A stretch of DNA of 8,576 nt from BM707 sp041592975 (GTDB taxonomy: Bacteria; Desulfobacterota; Desulfuromonadia; Desulfuromonadales; UBA2294). The stretch spans positions 1-8,576 of the forward strand of contig JBFHOZ010000100.1 in NCBI GenBank assembly GCA_041592975.1, given 5' to 3'. Below, one piece after another: positions 1 to 6,124 of the stretch. Made by a program: the position numbers and the translations under genes. The notes under the pieces are model-generated. The model was not told the origin of the DNA. It did no database searches and was given only the letters and a program-made list of their open reading frames with translations. The first letter of the stretch is position 1. Each line of letters starts with the position of its first letter.

Positions 1-343
1 CCCTGCCGGCGACCATCAGGTTGATTTCGCCGGGGCGGATCGTCTGGACCTCGCCGAGGTTGTCGCGATGAAGGACTTCCCCCTCGAACAGATAGGTGAT
101 GGTCGCCAGGTTGACATGCGGATGCGGGCGGACATCGAGCCCTTCCCCCGGTGCGAACCGGGCAGGGCCGGCGTGGTCGAAGAAGATGAACGGCCCGACC
201 ATCTTCCGCTCCGGAGCCGGCAGGCAGCGGCGCACGGTAAAACCGCCGAGATCCTTTTCGTGCGGCTCGATGATCATCGCGATGGCCCGGCAGGGGTTGC
301 TGGTGCAGGTCTCGTTCATGGCGTCCTTCAGCAGATCGCTCAT
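1..343 (-). CDS. Pirin family protein, N-terminal part (3' end beyond window)
   Basis: Pirins are bicupin proteins with one Fe-binding cupin; some, such as E. coli YhhW, are quercetin dioxygenases, others are redox-sensitive regulators. The visible 114 residues contain the family signature: GPFIFFDHAGP at residues 50-60, RPHPHVNLATITYLFEG at 72-88, LHRDNLG at 91-97 and PGEINLMVAGR at 104-114. H74 and H76 match the first two iron ligands of human pirin (H56, H58). The remaining HxE ligand pair would follow within about ten residues, just off the window edge. The ATG at 343 is preceded by a strong GGAGGAG ribosome site. The gene begins 16 nt after the BFD-like gene, so it is probably co-transcribed with it. 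The N-terminus carries a Cys-x4-Cys (C13, C18) that I do not recall as standard. Family assignment is secure; the substrate is unknown. Confidence 0.9.
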   Translation of the reverse strand, partial: MSDLLKDAMNETCTSNPCRAIAMIIEPHEKDLGGFTVRRCLPAPERKMVGPFIFFDHAGPARFAPGEGLDVRPHPHVNLATITYLFEGEVLHRDNLGEVQTIRPGEINLMVAGR

Positions 344-359
344 TTCTCCTCCGCGGTGT

Positions 360-569
360 TCAGTGGCGACCGAGATGGTCGGCCAGCATTTCGTTCAGCC
401 GGGGGGTGCAGCGTCGCCCGCCGCACGGCCCGGAGCCGGCGCCGGTCGCCCTGCGCAGCTCCTCGATGCTGTTTTTCCCGTCGGCGATCAGCTCCTTGAA
501 GACCTTCTTCCTGATCCCCTTGCAGATGCAGATCGTCTTCAGGCCGTCGATAATCTCCTGTTCATCCAT
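360..569 (-). CDS. BFD-like [2Fe-2S]-binding protein
   Basis: This 69-residue protein matches the bacterioferritin-associated ferredoxin (BFD) fold, a small helix-turn-helix domain holding one [2Fe-2S] cluster. The four expected ligands are visible as C14-x-C16 in ICICKGI and C49-x4-C54 in TGAGSGPCGGRRC. The TGAGxGPCGGRC stretch is the most diagnostic part. Free-standing BFD proteins help mobilise iron from bacterioferritin, but the same domain also occurs in nitrite reductase, NifU and other redox proteins, so the partner cannot be named. No bacterioferritin is adjacent; the ferritin-like gene lies about 3.3 kb upstream in a separate unit. The ATG at 569 follows an AGGAG site, which lies in the 12-nt gap after the 89-aa membrane gene. 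The pirin gene follows by 16 nt, suggesting one transcript. Confidence 0.85.
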   Translation of the reverse strand: MDEQEIIDGLKTICICKGIRKKVFKELIADGKNSIEELRRATGAGSGPCGGRRCTPRLNEMLADHLGRH

Positions 570-581
570 GGTGAGCTCCTG

Positions 582-851
582 TTAGCGAAGCAGAACATAC
601 AGCCAGGGCGACGCGGCCACCACGAGGCATGATAGCACGAACAGGGGGGATTGATCATGCCTGAGTTTGCCGACGACGGCGGCCAGGCAGGTCAGCGCGG
701 CGACGAGGCTGTAGCCGAGCGGCAGCAGGAATATCGGCGCCGTCGCCCACTGCCCCCACCCCTCGTAGCGGCTGGCATAGAGGTGCGTCAGTACGAACCC
801 GATCGGCGCAGCGGCCGCCAGCAGCCCGGTCGCTATGGATGTATTTTTCAT
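582..851 (-). CDS. Small three-helix membrane protein of unknown function
   Basis: I do not recognise a family. The 89 residues contain three hydrophobic segments at about 5-25, 36-60 and 68-88, joined by short polar links (ASRYEGWGQW and GKLRHDQS), so this is a probable inner-membrane protein. The first segment could also be read as an uncleaved signal. The ATG at 851 is the only usable start: the reading frame upstream reaches a TGA at 897-899 without another ATG, GTG or TTG. The ribosome site is weak (GGGA about 7 nt upstream). The gene lies 48 nt after srkA and 12 nt before the BFD-like gene, which supports it as a real member of the same transcript. No hairpin terminator is evident in the 48-nt gap. 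Confidence 0.7.
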   Translation of the reverse strand: MKNTSIATGLLAAAAPIGFVLTHLYASRYEGWGQWATAPIFLLPLGYSLVAALTCLAAVVGKLRHDQSPLFVLSCLVVAASPWLYVLLR

Positions 852-899
852 CGGTCGTCCCGGTTGTGGTGCCGTGCGAAGGAACGCTCGGAGAGGTCA

Positions 900-1898
900 T
901 TATAACGACAGGGGCGGTTCCTGCAAAGCGCCGAGTTGCTCGCGCAGCTGAAGAATCTGCTCGCCCCAGTACTGAACGGTATTGAACCAGGGGAAGGCGA
1001 CGGGGAAGGCGGGGTCGTCCCAGCGGCTGGCGAGCCATGCCGAGTAATGCAGCATCCGCAGGGTGCGCAGCGATTCGATCAGCCTCAGCTCGCGCAGATC
1101 GAATTCGTGGAACTGCTCGTACCCTTCGAGGATGATGTCGAGCTGGGCCGTCTGCCTCTGGCGATCGCCGGAGAGGAGCATCCAGATGTCCTGGATCGCC
1201 GGCCCCGTGCGGGCGTCGTCGAAGTCGACGAAATGCGGGTTGTCGTCGCGCCAGAGCATGTTGCCGGCGTGGCAGTCGCCATGCACCCGGATCATCCTCA
1301 CATCGCCCGCCTGTTCGTGGACGGTGGCCAACGTCTGCAGCAGCTCGCTGGCAAGAACCTCGTAGCTCTGGCGGTAATCGACGGGAATGAAGCCGTCGCG
1401 GAGCAGCTCGACCGATTGCCGGCCGTAGTTGTCGATGCCGATGGCCGGGCGGAGGGAAAAGGGGCGCTGCCGGCCGATGCGGTGCATCCGGCCGAGAAGG
1501 CGGCCGATGACGCGCAGGTTGGCATCGTTGTCGAACTCCGGGGCGTGCCCCCCCTTGCGCGGAAAAAGGGCGAAGTGGAACCCGCCGTAGGCGAAGAGCG
1601 AGCTGTAGTCCGCGCCGGTCAGCGGAGCGACCACCGGCAATTCCTGCCCGGCGAGCTCGAAGCAGAGCTCATGCTCCTCGAGGATCTGCTCCGCGCTCCA
1701 GCGGCCCGGGCGATAGAATTTTACAACCAGCGGCTCGCCGTCCTCGATGCCGACCTGGTAGACCCGGTTCTCGTAGCTGTTCAGCGCCAGGGTGCGGCAG
1801 TCGCAGCGATAGCCGAGGCTCTCGACGGCATCCATGATGAAGTCCGGGGTCAGCTTGTCGAAGGGATGCCGGCTGGCTTCGGTCACGGGATCATTCAT
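900..1898 (-). CDS. srkA: Stress response Ser/Thr kinase SrkA (YihE/RdoA family)
   Basis: SrkA is a cytoplasmic protein kinase with an aminoglycoside-phosphotransferase/choline-kinase fold; in E. coli it is linked to the Cpx envelope response and protects against oxidative and antibiotic-induced death. The 332 residues match the E. coli length (328) and its landmark motifs: LNSYENRVYQ (39-48), VVKFYRP with the likely ATP-site lysine K60 (58-64), RWSAEQILEEHE (66-77), the catalytic loop HGDCHAGN (206-213, base D208) and the metal-binding VDFDDAR (224-230). The C-terminal LQEPPL also matches. The start at 1898 overlaps the end of htpG by 8 nt (ATGAATGA) and has no clear Shine-Dalgarno site, so translation is probably coupled to htpG. 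The N-terminus aligns well with the E. coli protein, supporting this start. Its neighbour differs from the dsbA partner seen in enteric bacteria. Confidence 0.93.
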   Translation of the reverse strand: MNDPVTEASRHPFDKLTPDFIMDAVESLGYRCDCRTLALNSYENRVYQVGIEDGEPLVVKFYRPGRWSAEQILEEHELCFELAGQELPVVAPLTGADYSSLFAYGGFHFALFPRKGGHAPEFDNDANLRVIGRLLGRMHRIGRQRPFSLRPAIGIDNYGRQSVELLRDGFIPVDYRQSYEVLASELLQTLATVHEQAGDVRMIRVHGDCHAGNMLWRDDNPHFVDFDDARTGPAIQDIWMLLSGDRQRQTAQLDIILEGYEQFHEFDLRELRLIESLRTLRMLHYSAWLASRWDDPAFPVAFPWFNTVQYWGEQILQLREQLGALQEPPLSL

Positions 1899-3744
1899 CG
1901 CCGATCATTTCGAGAATCCGATTGCTCCGCTCGAGAAAGGCCTCCATCTGCTCCCGCCCGAAGCCGCGGTGGGAGAGCATCGCCAGGTCGTAGACTTGCG
2001 CGGCAATCACCGCGGCGTCCTGGGCGCGCCCTTCATCCTGAATTTTCAGCAGGTTCCTGATGACCGGGCTGGAGAGGTTGACCACCATGGTGTGCTCGTC
2101 CGGCAGGTCGAGTTTCTCTCTGCCCATGCTCCGCGCCATCTCCTGGAAGCGGCGCGACTGTTCGGAGAGCAGGATCATTCCGGGCACCGAAGCGTCCTTC
2201 AGGTTCTCCACCCGGACGGTCAGGTGCTCCTTGCCGATACATTCCTCGAAAAGGGCCCTGACCCTCTCTTCGCGGCTCTTTTTTCCATCCTCCTCGACGA
2301 TCTCGCCGCTTTTGTCCTCCTCGTCGACGAGGTTTTGCGTCAGGTCGGCATCGACCCGCTGGAACCGGAGGTCGGTGTTCTTCATCTCGAGAAACGAGAT
2401 AAAGTGGCTGTCGATGATCTGGTCGAGGATGATGACTTCGTTCCCCTGCGCCTTGAACAGCTTCAGGTAGGTCGCCTGGAGCGACTCGTCGCTGGCGTAG
2501 AAGACGGTGTTCTCGTGCTTCTCCTTCGCTCTTTCCAGGTAGTCATCGAGGGTGGTGTATCCCGATTCGCCGGTGGTGCGATAGAGGATCTGCTCCCTGA
2601 CCTTGTCGAAGAACTTCTCGTCGCGCATGCAGCCGTACTTGACGAAGGTATGGATGTCGTCCCAGATCGGCGCGAAGGCTTCGCGGTCCTTTTTCGCCAG
2701 ATCGACCACCTTCCCGGCCACGCGTCCGGAAAGGACTTCGTTGATCTTCTTCACCTGCGGTTCGTTCTGCAGGTAGGAGCGGGAGACGTTCAGCGGCAGG
2801 TCGGGGGCGTCGAGGCATCCCTGCAGCGGTGTCAGAAACTCCGGGATCAGCTCCGGGCAGTTGTCGGAGACGAAGACCTGGTTGCAGAACAGCTTGATGT
2901 GGCTCCTGGTGACATCGAACTCGGTGGTCAGTTTCGGGAAATAGACGATCCCCTTGAGGTTGAACGGGAAGTCGATGTTGAGGTGGATCCAGAAGAGGGG
3001 ATCGGGCGAGAAGGGGTAGAGTTTCTTGTAGAACGCGACGTACTCCTCGTCCGTCACTTCGCCCGCCGGCCGTGTCCAGAGAGGATTGCGGTCGTTGACG
3101 ACGTCTCCGTCGAGCTTGATCGCCACCGGCAGGAAGTTGCAGTAGCGAAGAAGGACGCTTTTCAGGCGCGCCGGATCGAGGAACTCTCTCTCGTCGGCCG
3201 ACAGGTGCAGGACGATCTCGGTACCGCGATCCTTGATGCCAGCCTCCTCGAGTTCGTACGCGGTGCTGCCGGAGCAGCTCCAGTGAACGCCGCTGGCGCC
3301 CTTCTGCCAGGAGAGGGTGCGGATCTCGACCCTGTCGGCGACCATGAAGGCGGAGTAGAAGCCGAGGCCGAAGTGGCCGATGATCTGCTGCTCGCTGTCG
3401 TCCTTGCGGTATTTCTCGATAAACTCCTCGGCCGAGGAGAAGGCGATCTGGTTGATGTATTTCCGCACCTCCTCGGCGGTCATGCCGACGCCGTTGTCCC
3501 GGACCGTCAACGTTCCGGCATCCTTGTCGACAGATATCTCGACGGCATACTCATCGGCAATCTTCAGCCCCTCGACGAGGTTGATATGCTGGAATTTGTG
3601 GATGGCATCGACAGCGTTGCTGACCAGCTCGCGCAGGAAGATCTCCTTGTCGCTGTAGAGCCACTTCTTGATGATCGGAAAGATGTTTTCGGTGTGGATG
3701 GAAATGGAGCCTTTTTCTGCGTTCGCTTTTTTCTTTGCCATCAT
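1891..3744 (-). CDS. htpG: Molecular chaperone HtpG (bacterial Hsp90)
   Basis: HtpG is the cytosolic homodimeric ATP-driven chaperone of the GHKL ATPase class. The 617-residue length is normal (E. coli 624). The N-terminal ATPase domain shows RELVSNAVDAIHKF with catalytic E39, Mg-binding N43 and D46, then DNGVGM (83-88) and the lid/glycine motif GHFGLGFYSAF (123-133). The middle domain carries LPLNVSR with the ATP-contacting R322 (316-322). The C-terminal dimerisation region runs to residue 617 and, as expected in bacteria, lacks the eukaryotic MEEVD tail. Two ATGs occur in tandem (3744 and 3741); an AGGGG site 4-8 nt upstream of the first supports either. A good sigma70-type promoter lies 45-70 nt upstream. 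srkA starts inside its last codons, so both are likely one operon. Confidence 0.97.
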   Translation of the reverse strand: MMAKKKANAEKGSISIHTENIFPIIKKWLYSDKEIFLRELVSNAVDAIHKFQHINLVEGLKIADEYAVEISVDKDAGTLTVRDNGVGMTAEEVRKYINQIAFSSAEEFIEKYRKDDSEQQIIGHFGLGFYSAFMVADRVEIRTLSWQKGASGVHWSCSGSTAYELEEAGIKDRGTEIVLHLSADEREFLDPARLKSVLLRYCNFLPVAIKLDGDVVNDRNPLWTRPAGEVTDEEYVAFYKKLYPFSPDPLFWIHLNIDFPFNLKGIVYFPKLTTEFDVTRSHIKLFCNQVFVSDNCPELIPEFLTPLQGCLDAPDLPLNVSRSYLQNEPQVKKINEVLSGRVAGKVVDLAKKDREAFAPIWDDIHTFVKYGCMRDEKFFDKVREQILYRTTGESGYTTLDDYLERAKEKHENTVFYASDESLQATYLKLFKAQGNEVIILDQIIDSHFISFLEMKNTDLRFQRVDADLTQNLVDEEDKSGEIVEEDGKKSREERVRALFEECIGKEHLTVRVENLKDASVPGMILLSEQSRRFQEMARSMGREKLDLPDEHTMVVNLSSPVIRNLLKIQDEGRAQDAAVIAAQVYDLAMLSHRGFGREQMEAFLERSNRILEMIGDE

Positions 3745-3786
3745 AAATCCCCTGAATCGTTGTCAATTTATCCTGGACACGTTCAG

Positions 3787-3815
3787 AAATTAGTCAGCAT
3801 CGGACGGTTTGTCAA
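3787..3815 (-). promoter_or_regulatory. Candidate sigma70 promoter for htpG-srkA operon
   Basis: On the minus strand a perfect TTGACA (-35, plus positions 3810-3815) is followed after exactly 17 nt by TAATTT (-10, 3787-3792, 3 of 6 to consensus). It lies after the terminator of the ferritin-like gene and leaves a leader of roughly 35 nt before the htpG start. I see no heat-shock sigma32 pattern (CTTGAAA with CCCCAT) and no CIRCE inverted repeat nearby. A second TTGACA at 3761-3766 is too close to the start codon to be a -35 for htpG. Confidence 0.55.
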
Positions 3816-3825
3816 GGGGGCATTG

Positions 3826-3846
3826 AAAAGGGCGCTGAGGCGCCCC
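3826..3846 (-). terminator. Intrinsic terminator after the ferritin-like gene
   Basis: On the minus strand a GGGCGC stem (3840-3845), CTCA loop (3836-3839) and GCGCCC stem (3830-3835) are followed directly by TTTT (3826-3829). The stem is perfect over 6 GC pairs; the U-tract is short, so it may be only partly efficient. It sits 28 nt after the stop of the ferritin-like gene and before the htpG promoter. Confidence 0.65.
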
Positions 3847-3873
3847 GGAACAGTTGCGGGTGGCGGCCACGAT

Positions 3874-4347
3874 TCAGTTTTCGGTGAGATAGTGCTCCTC
3901 GTAGCTGTCCTCGAGCCGCTGCAGGTGCTTGAGCTGCTCGTTGCCGATCTGCTTGAAGATGGTCGCCATCGGCGCGCCGGTGCAGGCTTCGTTCATCACC
4001 CGGTAAAACTGCACCGAGGTGCTGATCAGGTGGATGGCGTGGGCCAGGGCGGCGCGCTGGTCGGCCGAGGCGTCGAGGGTTTCCAGCCCGATCCGGTGGT
4101 CGAGGTCCATGATCGGGATCGACCGGTCAGGCATTTCCGTCGCGATCTCTCCCTCGAGCAGCGCCAGTTCCAGCTGCTGCTTGTGCCCGAGTTCTTCCCT
4201 GGCAGCGTCAGTGAGGATTTCGCGGGCGCCGTTGTGCCTGACGACGCGGATCGACCTGAGAAACTGCCTGAAGATGCTGGTTTCGAGGTCGATGGCTTTT
4301 TCGAGGGCTGCTTCCAGGGTGTAGCAGGTCGCCGCTTTTTCGCCCAT
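3874..4347 (-). CDS. Ferritin/rubrerythrin-like four-helix protein
   Basis: The 157 residues read as four amphipathic helices of the ferritin-like (rubrerythrin-type) superfamily, whose members bind a di-iron centre and act in peroxide reduction, iron handling or hydroxylation. Helix 1 has AIDLETSIF with E22, helix 2 has EELGH with the E52-x-x-H55 pair, helix 3 ends in QFYRVMNEA, and helix 4 has NEQLKHLQRLE with H141. By hand alignment to rubrerythrin, two ligand positions look replaced: I108 in helix 3 and Q138 in helix 4. There is no rubredoxin CxxC domain. The ATG at 4347 has an excellent AAGGAGG site. The gene is monocistronic or the last gene of the lpxR unit (69-nt gap), and a hairpin terminator follows. 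Fold is fairly certain; activity is not. Confidence 0.75.
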   Translation of the reverse strand: MGEKAATCYTLEAALEKAIDLETSIFRQFLRSIRVVRHNGAREILTDAAREELGHKQQLELALLEGEIATEMPDRSIPIMDLDHRIGLETLDASADQRAALAHAIHLISTSVQFYRVMNEACTGAPMATIFKQIGNEQLKHLQRLEDSYEEHYLTEN

Positions 4348-4381
4348 GATGGCCTCCTTGAAGCTAAGGTTGGTTATGACA

Positions 4382-4390
4382 ACTTTATCA
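4382..4390 (-). promoter_or_regulatory. Possible extended -10 element for the ferritin-like gene
   Basis: The minus strand reads TGATAAAGT, a TGn extended -10 followed by TAAAGT (4 of 6 to TATAAT), about 35 nt before the ATG. No convincing -35 lies 16-18 nt upstream, where the sequence is CTGGAT. It would allow expression independent of lpxR. This is weak evidence; read-through from lpxR is equally possible because I see no terminator between the two genes. Confidence 0.3.
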
Positions 4391-4416
4391 GCTTTCGAGC
4401 CGCAATCCAGCGCGCT

Positions 4417-5463
4417 TCAATATGATATCGAGACGGTGACGGCGCCGAAGTCGGGGCTGTGATTCTGCCCCTCGAACTGGCGGGTCCGCATGATATAGGA
4501 GTATGTCGAGGAGATGCTGCCGACACGAAAGGCAAAGCCGACGATCATCTCGCCGACCAGAATTTCCCTGTCGACGCTGTGACTGTCCGACAGGGTGTTG
4601 CCATCGAGAAAGATGTCGTGGGCGACGGCGCGCCCCTCTCCGGCAACGAACAGGTGCAGGCTGTTCCGCCTGCGGCGTTGTTGAGCAAAGGCCGAGCCGA
4701 TCTCGCAGCCTCCACGGATGGTGCAGATGCCGAAATTGTCGGGCAGGTTCAGCCCGTACCTTATCTCGAGACCGCCGTTGCCGTAGACGGCGACGTTGCC
4801 GAGACGGCCGCCGAGGTGCGAGATGACGTCGAGGGCGCTCTTTTCGGTGACCTGCGTCCGGAACAGGCGCCACTTCGTCTCGAAAACGATGTCGAGGGTC
4901 GGTTCGTTCTCCAGCTGGTGCGTCCAGCCTCTGGCCGGATCCGATCCGGTGCGGTCGTGCAGCCAGATCTGCAGGTCGTCGGCGTGCGAATCGGGGCCGA
5001 TCAGTCCCAGGCTCAGCTCCCAGCTGTGCTTGTGGTTGTCGTATCGGTTCTGCACGCCGAAACTGAGATACATCTGCCCGGCATAGGGCCGGTCCGCAAC
5101 GATCAGGTCGCTCCTGGCCGTATCCTCGGGAGTGAAGATGTTCTGGCCGATCGAGAAGGAGAACGCCTGGCTCGCCTCGTCGCGGTAGGCGAAGGGGATC
5201 ATCTTGAGGAGTGAGTAGCTCCATTCCGGCAGCTTCGACGCGGCGCGGTTCTCGACAAAAGGGGTGCTCCAGCTCAGCTTCAGCCCGTTGGTGTAGTCCC
5301 GGTCGGTCCCGGAGAAGATGTCGTTCTCCCAGTAGAGGGTGAAAACGTCGAAGGGCGTTTTTGTCTTTGCCTCCGACGTACTGCTCCAGGACGAGAGGGG
5401 GAGCAGCACGACGAAAAAGATCACAGCGATGAACAGCTTGCAGTGGCGAGAGTCGAACGTCAT
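4417..5463 (-). CDS. lpxR: LpxR-family lipid A 3'-O-deacylase, outer-membrane barrel
   Basis: LpxR is a Ca-dependent outer-membrane enzyme that removes the 3'-acyloxyacyl chain from lipid A. The 348-residue precursor has a signal peptide (basic start, hydrophobic LFIAVIFFVVLLPL, probable cleavage near residue 32). Family motifs follow in order: YWENDIFSGTDRDYTNGLKLSWS (44-66; N48, D49 and S66 seem to match active-site N9, D10 and S34 of the Salmonella enzyme), DRPYAG (124-129), SLGLIGPDS (151-159), QIWLH with the likely catalytic H169, and GWTHQLENEP (179-188). The chain ends in beta-strands finishing with Tyr, the usual barrel insertion signal. C247 and C253 form a Cys-x5-Cys in a probable loop and could be disulphide-linked. 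The ATG at 5463 lacks a clear ribosome site. The gene follows the PagL-like gene by 14 nt. Confidence 0.85.
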   Translation of the reverse strand: MTFDSRHCKLFIAVIFFVVLLPLSSWSSTSEAKTKTPFDVFTLYWENDIFSGTDRDYTNGLKLSWSTPFVENRAASKLPEWSYSLLKMIPFAYRDEASQAFSFSIGQNIFTPEDTARSDLIVADRPYAGQMYLSFGVQNRYDNHKHSWELSLGLIGPDSHADDLQIWLHDRTGSDPARGWTHQLENEPTLDIVFETKWRLFRTQVTEKSALDVISHLGGRLGNVAVYGNGGLEIRYGLNLPDNFGICTIRGGCEIGSAFAQQRRRRNSLHLFVAGEGRAVAHDIFLDGNTLSDSHSVDREILVGEMIVGFAFRVGSISSTYSYIMRTRQFEGQNHSPDFGAVTVSISY

Positions 5464-5477
5464 GCGTGCTACGCTTT

Positions 5478-6050
5478 CTAGTAACGATACTTGATTCCGA
5501 CAGCCAGGGCGTTGGAACCGCCCCTGTCGGCGACCAGGCCGTAGGCTTCGGAACGGTGATGTATCCGGGTGATGAACGCCCAGTGCGGTCGCTTAGGAAG
5601 CGAGAAGGCGAATTCAAGCATCCAGTAGACCAGCAGCTGCTCGGTGTCGCCTTCGTTTTTGATTTCGGTCGGCGGTTTCTCGCTCGCCCACGACGGGCCG
5701 AGCCCGAAGGCGACGCTGGTATCGACATGGCGATCCCAGGGAAACTCCTCCCAGCGGGCGGCGGCGAGAAGGTTGAACTCCCAGTGGTCCTGCTCGTCGA
5801 AGTGCCGGACGATCTGCCCCTCCACTTCGAAAGCGATCTTCTGCCGGTAACTCCCGATGTTCCGGGCGAGGGTGACGGCCGCCAGGTGGGTCCCCTGGAA
5901 GTCGAGCTCCCGGGTCGGATTGAAGAACTCCTCCCAGTGGTTGGCGGTCAATTCGCCGCCGTAAAGGTTCACCGCGTTGCGAAAGGTTTCCGCGCCGGCC
6001 GAGCCGAGCACCGTCAACATCAGCAGGGTTGTGAGCGCAGCAAGTTTCAT
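5478..6050 (-). CDS. Outer-membrane beta-barrel protein with PagL-like C-terminal motif
   Basis: The 190-residue precursor has a clear signal peptide with a cleavage site after AGA (residue 20). The remainder alternates hydrophobic and polar residues as in an eight-strand barrel and ends KYRY, an outer-membrane insertion signature. Near the end, IHHRSEAYGLVADRGGSN (163-180) resembles the active-site region of PagL lipid A 3-O-deacylases, which have His-x-Ser followed about 12 residues later by a Glu. Here H165 and S167 fit, but the Glu position is S179 or N180, so catalysis is unproven. It may instead belong to a related, uncharacterised barrel family. The ATG at 6050 is the only in-frame start after an upstream TGA, yet no Shine-Dalgarno site is visible. 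lpxR follows by 14 nt, which supports an envelope or lipid A role. Confidence 0.65.
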   Translation of the reverse strand: MKLAALTTLLMLTVLGSAGAETFRNAVNLYGGELTANHWEEFFNPTRELDFQGTHLAAVTLARNIGSYRQKIAFEVEGQIVRHFDEQDHWEFNLLAAARWEEFPWDRHVDTSVAFGLGPSWASEKPPTEIKNEGDTEQLLVYWMLEFAFSLPKRPHWAFITRIHHRSEAYGLVADRGGSNALAVGIKYRY

Positions 6051-6082
6051 GTCGAAATAGTGGTTGATCCGTGTTGCTTGTC

Positions 6083-6091
6083 ATTTTAGCA
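6083..6091 (-). promoter_or_regulatory. Candidate extended -10 promoter for the outer-membrane gene pair
   Basis: The minus strand reads TGCTAAAAT: a TGn extension and TAAAAT (5 of 6 to TATAAT), about 33 nt before the PagL-like ATG. The upstream -35 region is poor (CTGCAG at 16-nt spacing), which is tolerated by extended -10 promoters. It lies in the 74-nt gap after the 58-codon gene, where I find no terminator, so read-through from upstream also remains possible. Confidence 0.42.
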
Positions 6092-6124
6092 GGTTAGGGA
6101 GGTTCTGCAGGACGGTGCGACGGT

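Noticed and set aside
68..632. Two plus-strand frames of 143 and 178 codons
   Set aside because: They lie opposite the pirin and BFD-like genes, both of which have intact family motifs on the minus strand.
936..2060. 374-codon open frame on the plus strand opposite srkA
   Set aside because: It is antisense to a well-conserved kinase gene, has no recognisable domain, and shows no ribosome site.
3761..3766. Second TTGACA as an alternative htpG -35
   Set aside because: A -10 at normal spacing would fall on the start codon itself.
1834..4425. 863-codon open frame on the plus strand opposite htpG and the ferritin-like gene
   Set aside because: It runs antisense to a certain Hsp90 gene and across the promoter/terminator gap; its Val/Leu/Asp/Glu-rich, motif-free translation is what GC-rich coding DNA gives in the opposite frame.
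4388..5728. 446-codon minus-strand frame overlapping lpxR and the PagL-like gene
   Set aside because: Its Arg/Pro-rich composition and lack of motifs mark it as a frame-shadow; the overlapping frame gives a clear LpxR protein with signal peptide.
5614..6084. Minus-strand frame starting upstream of the PagL-like gene at 6084
   Set aside because: Its ATG overlaps the candidate -10 element, the frame differs from the signal-peptide-bearing frame, and the translation has no structure resembling a known protein.
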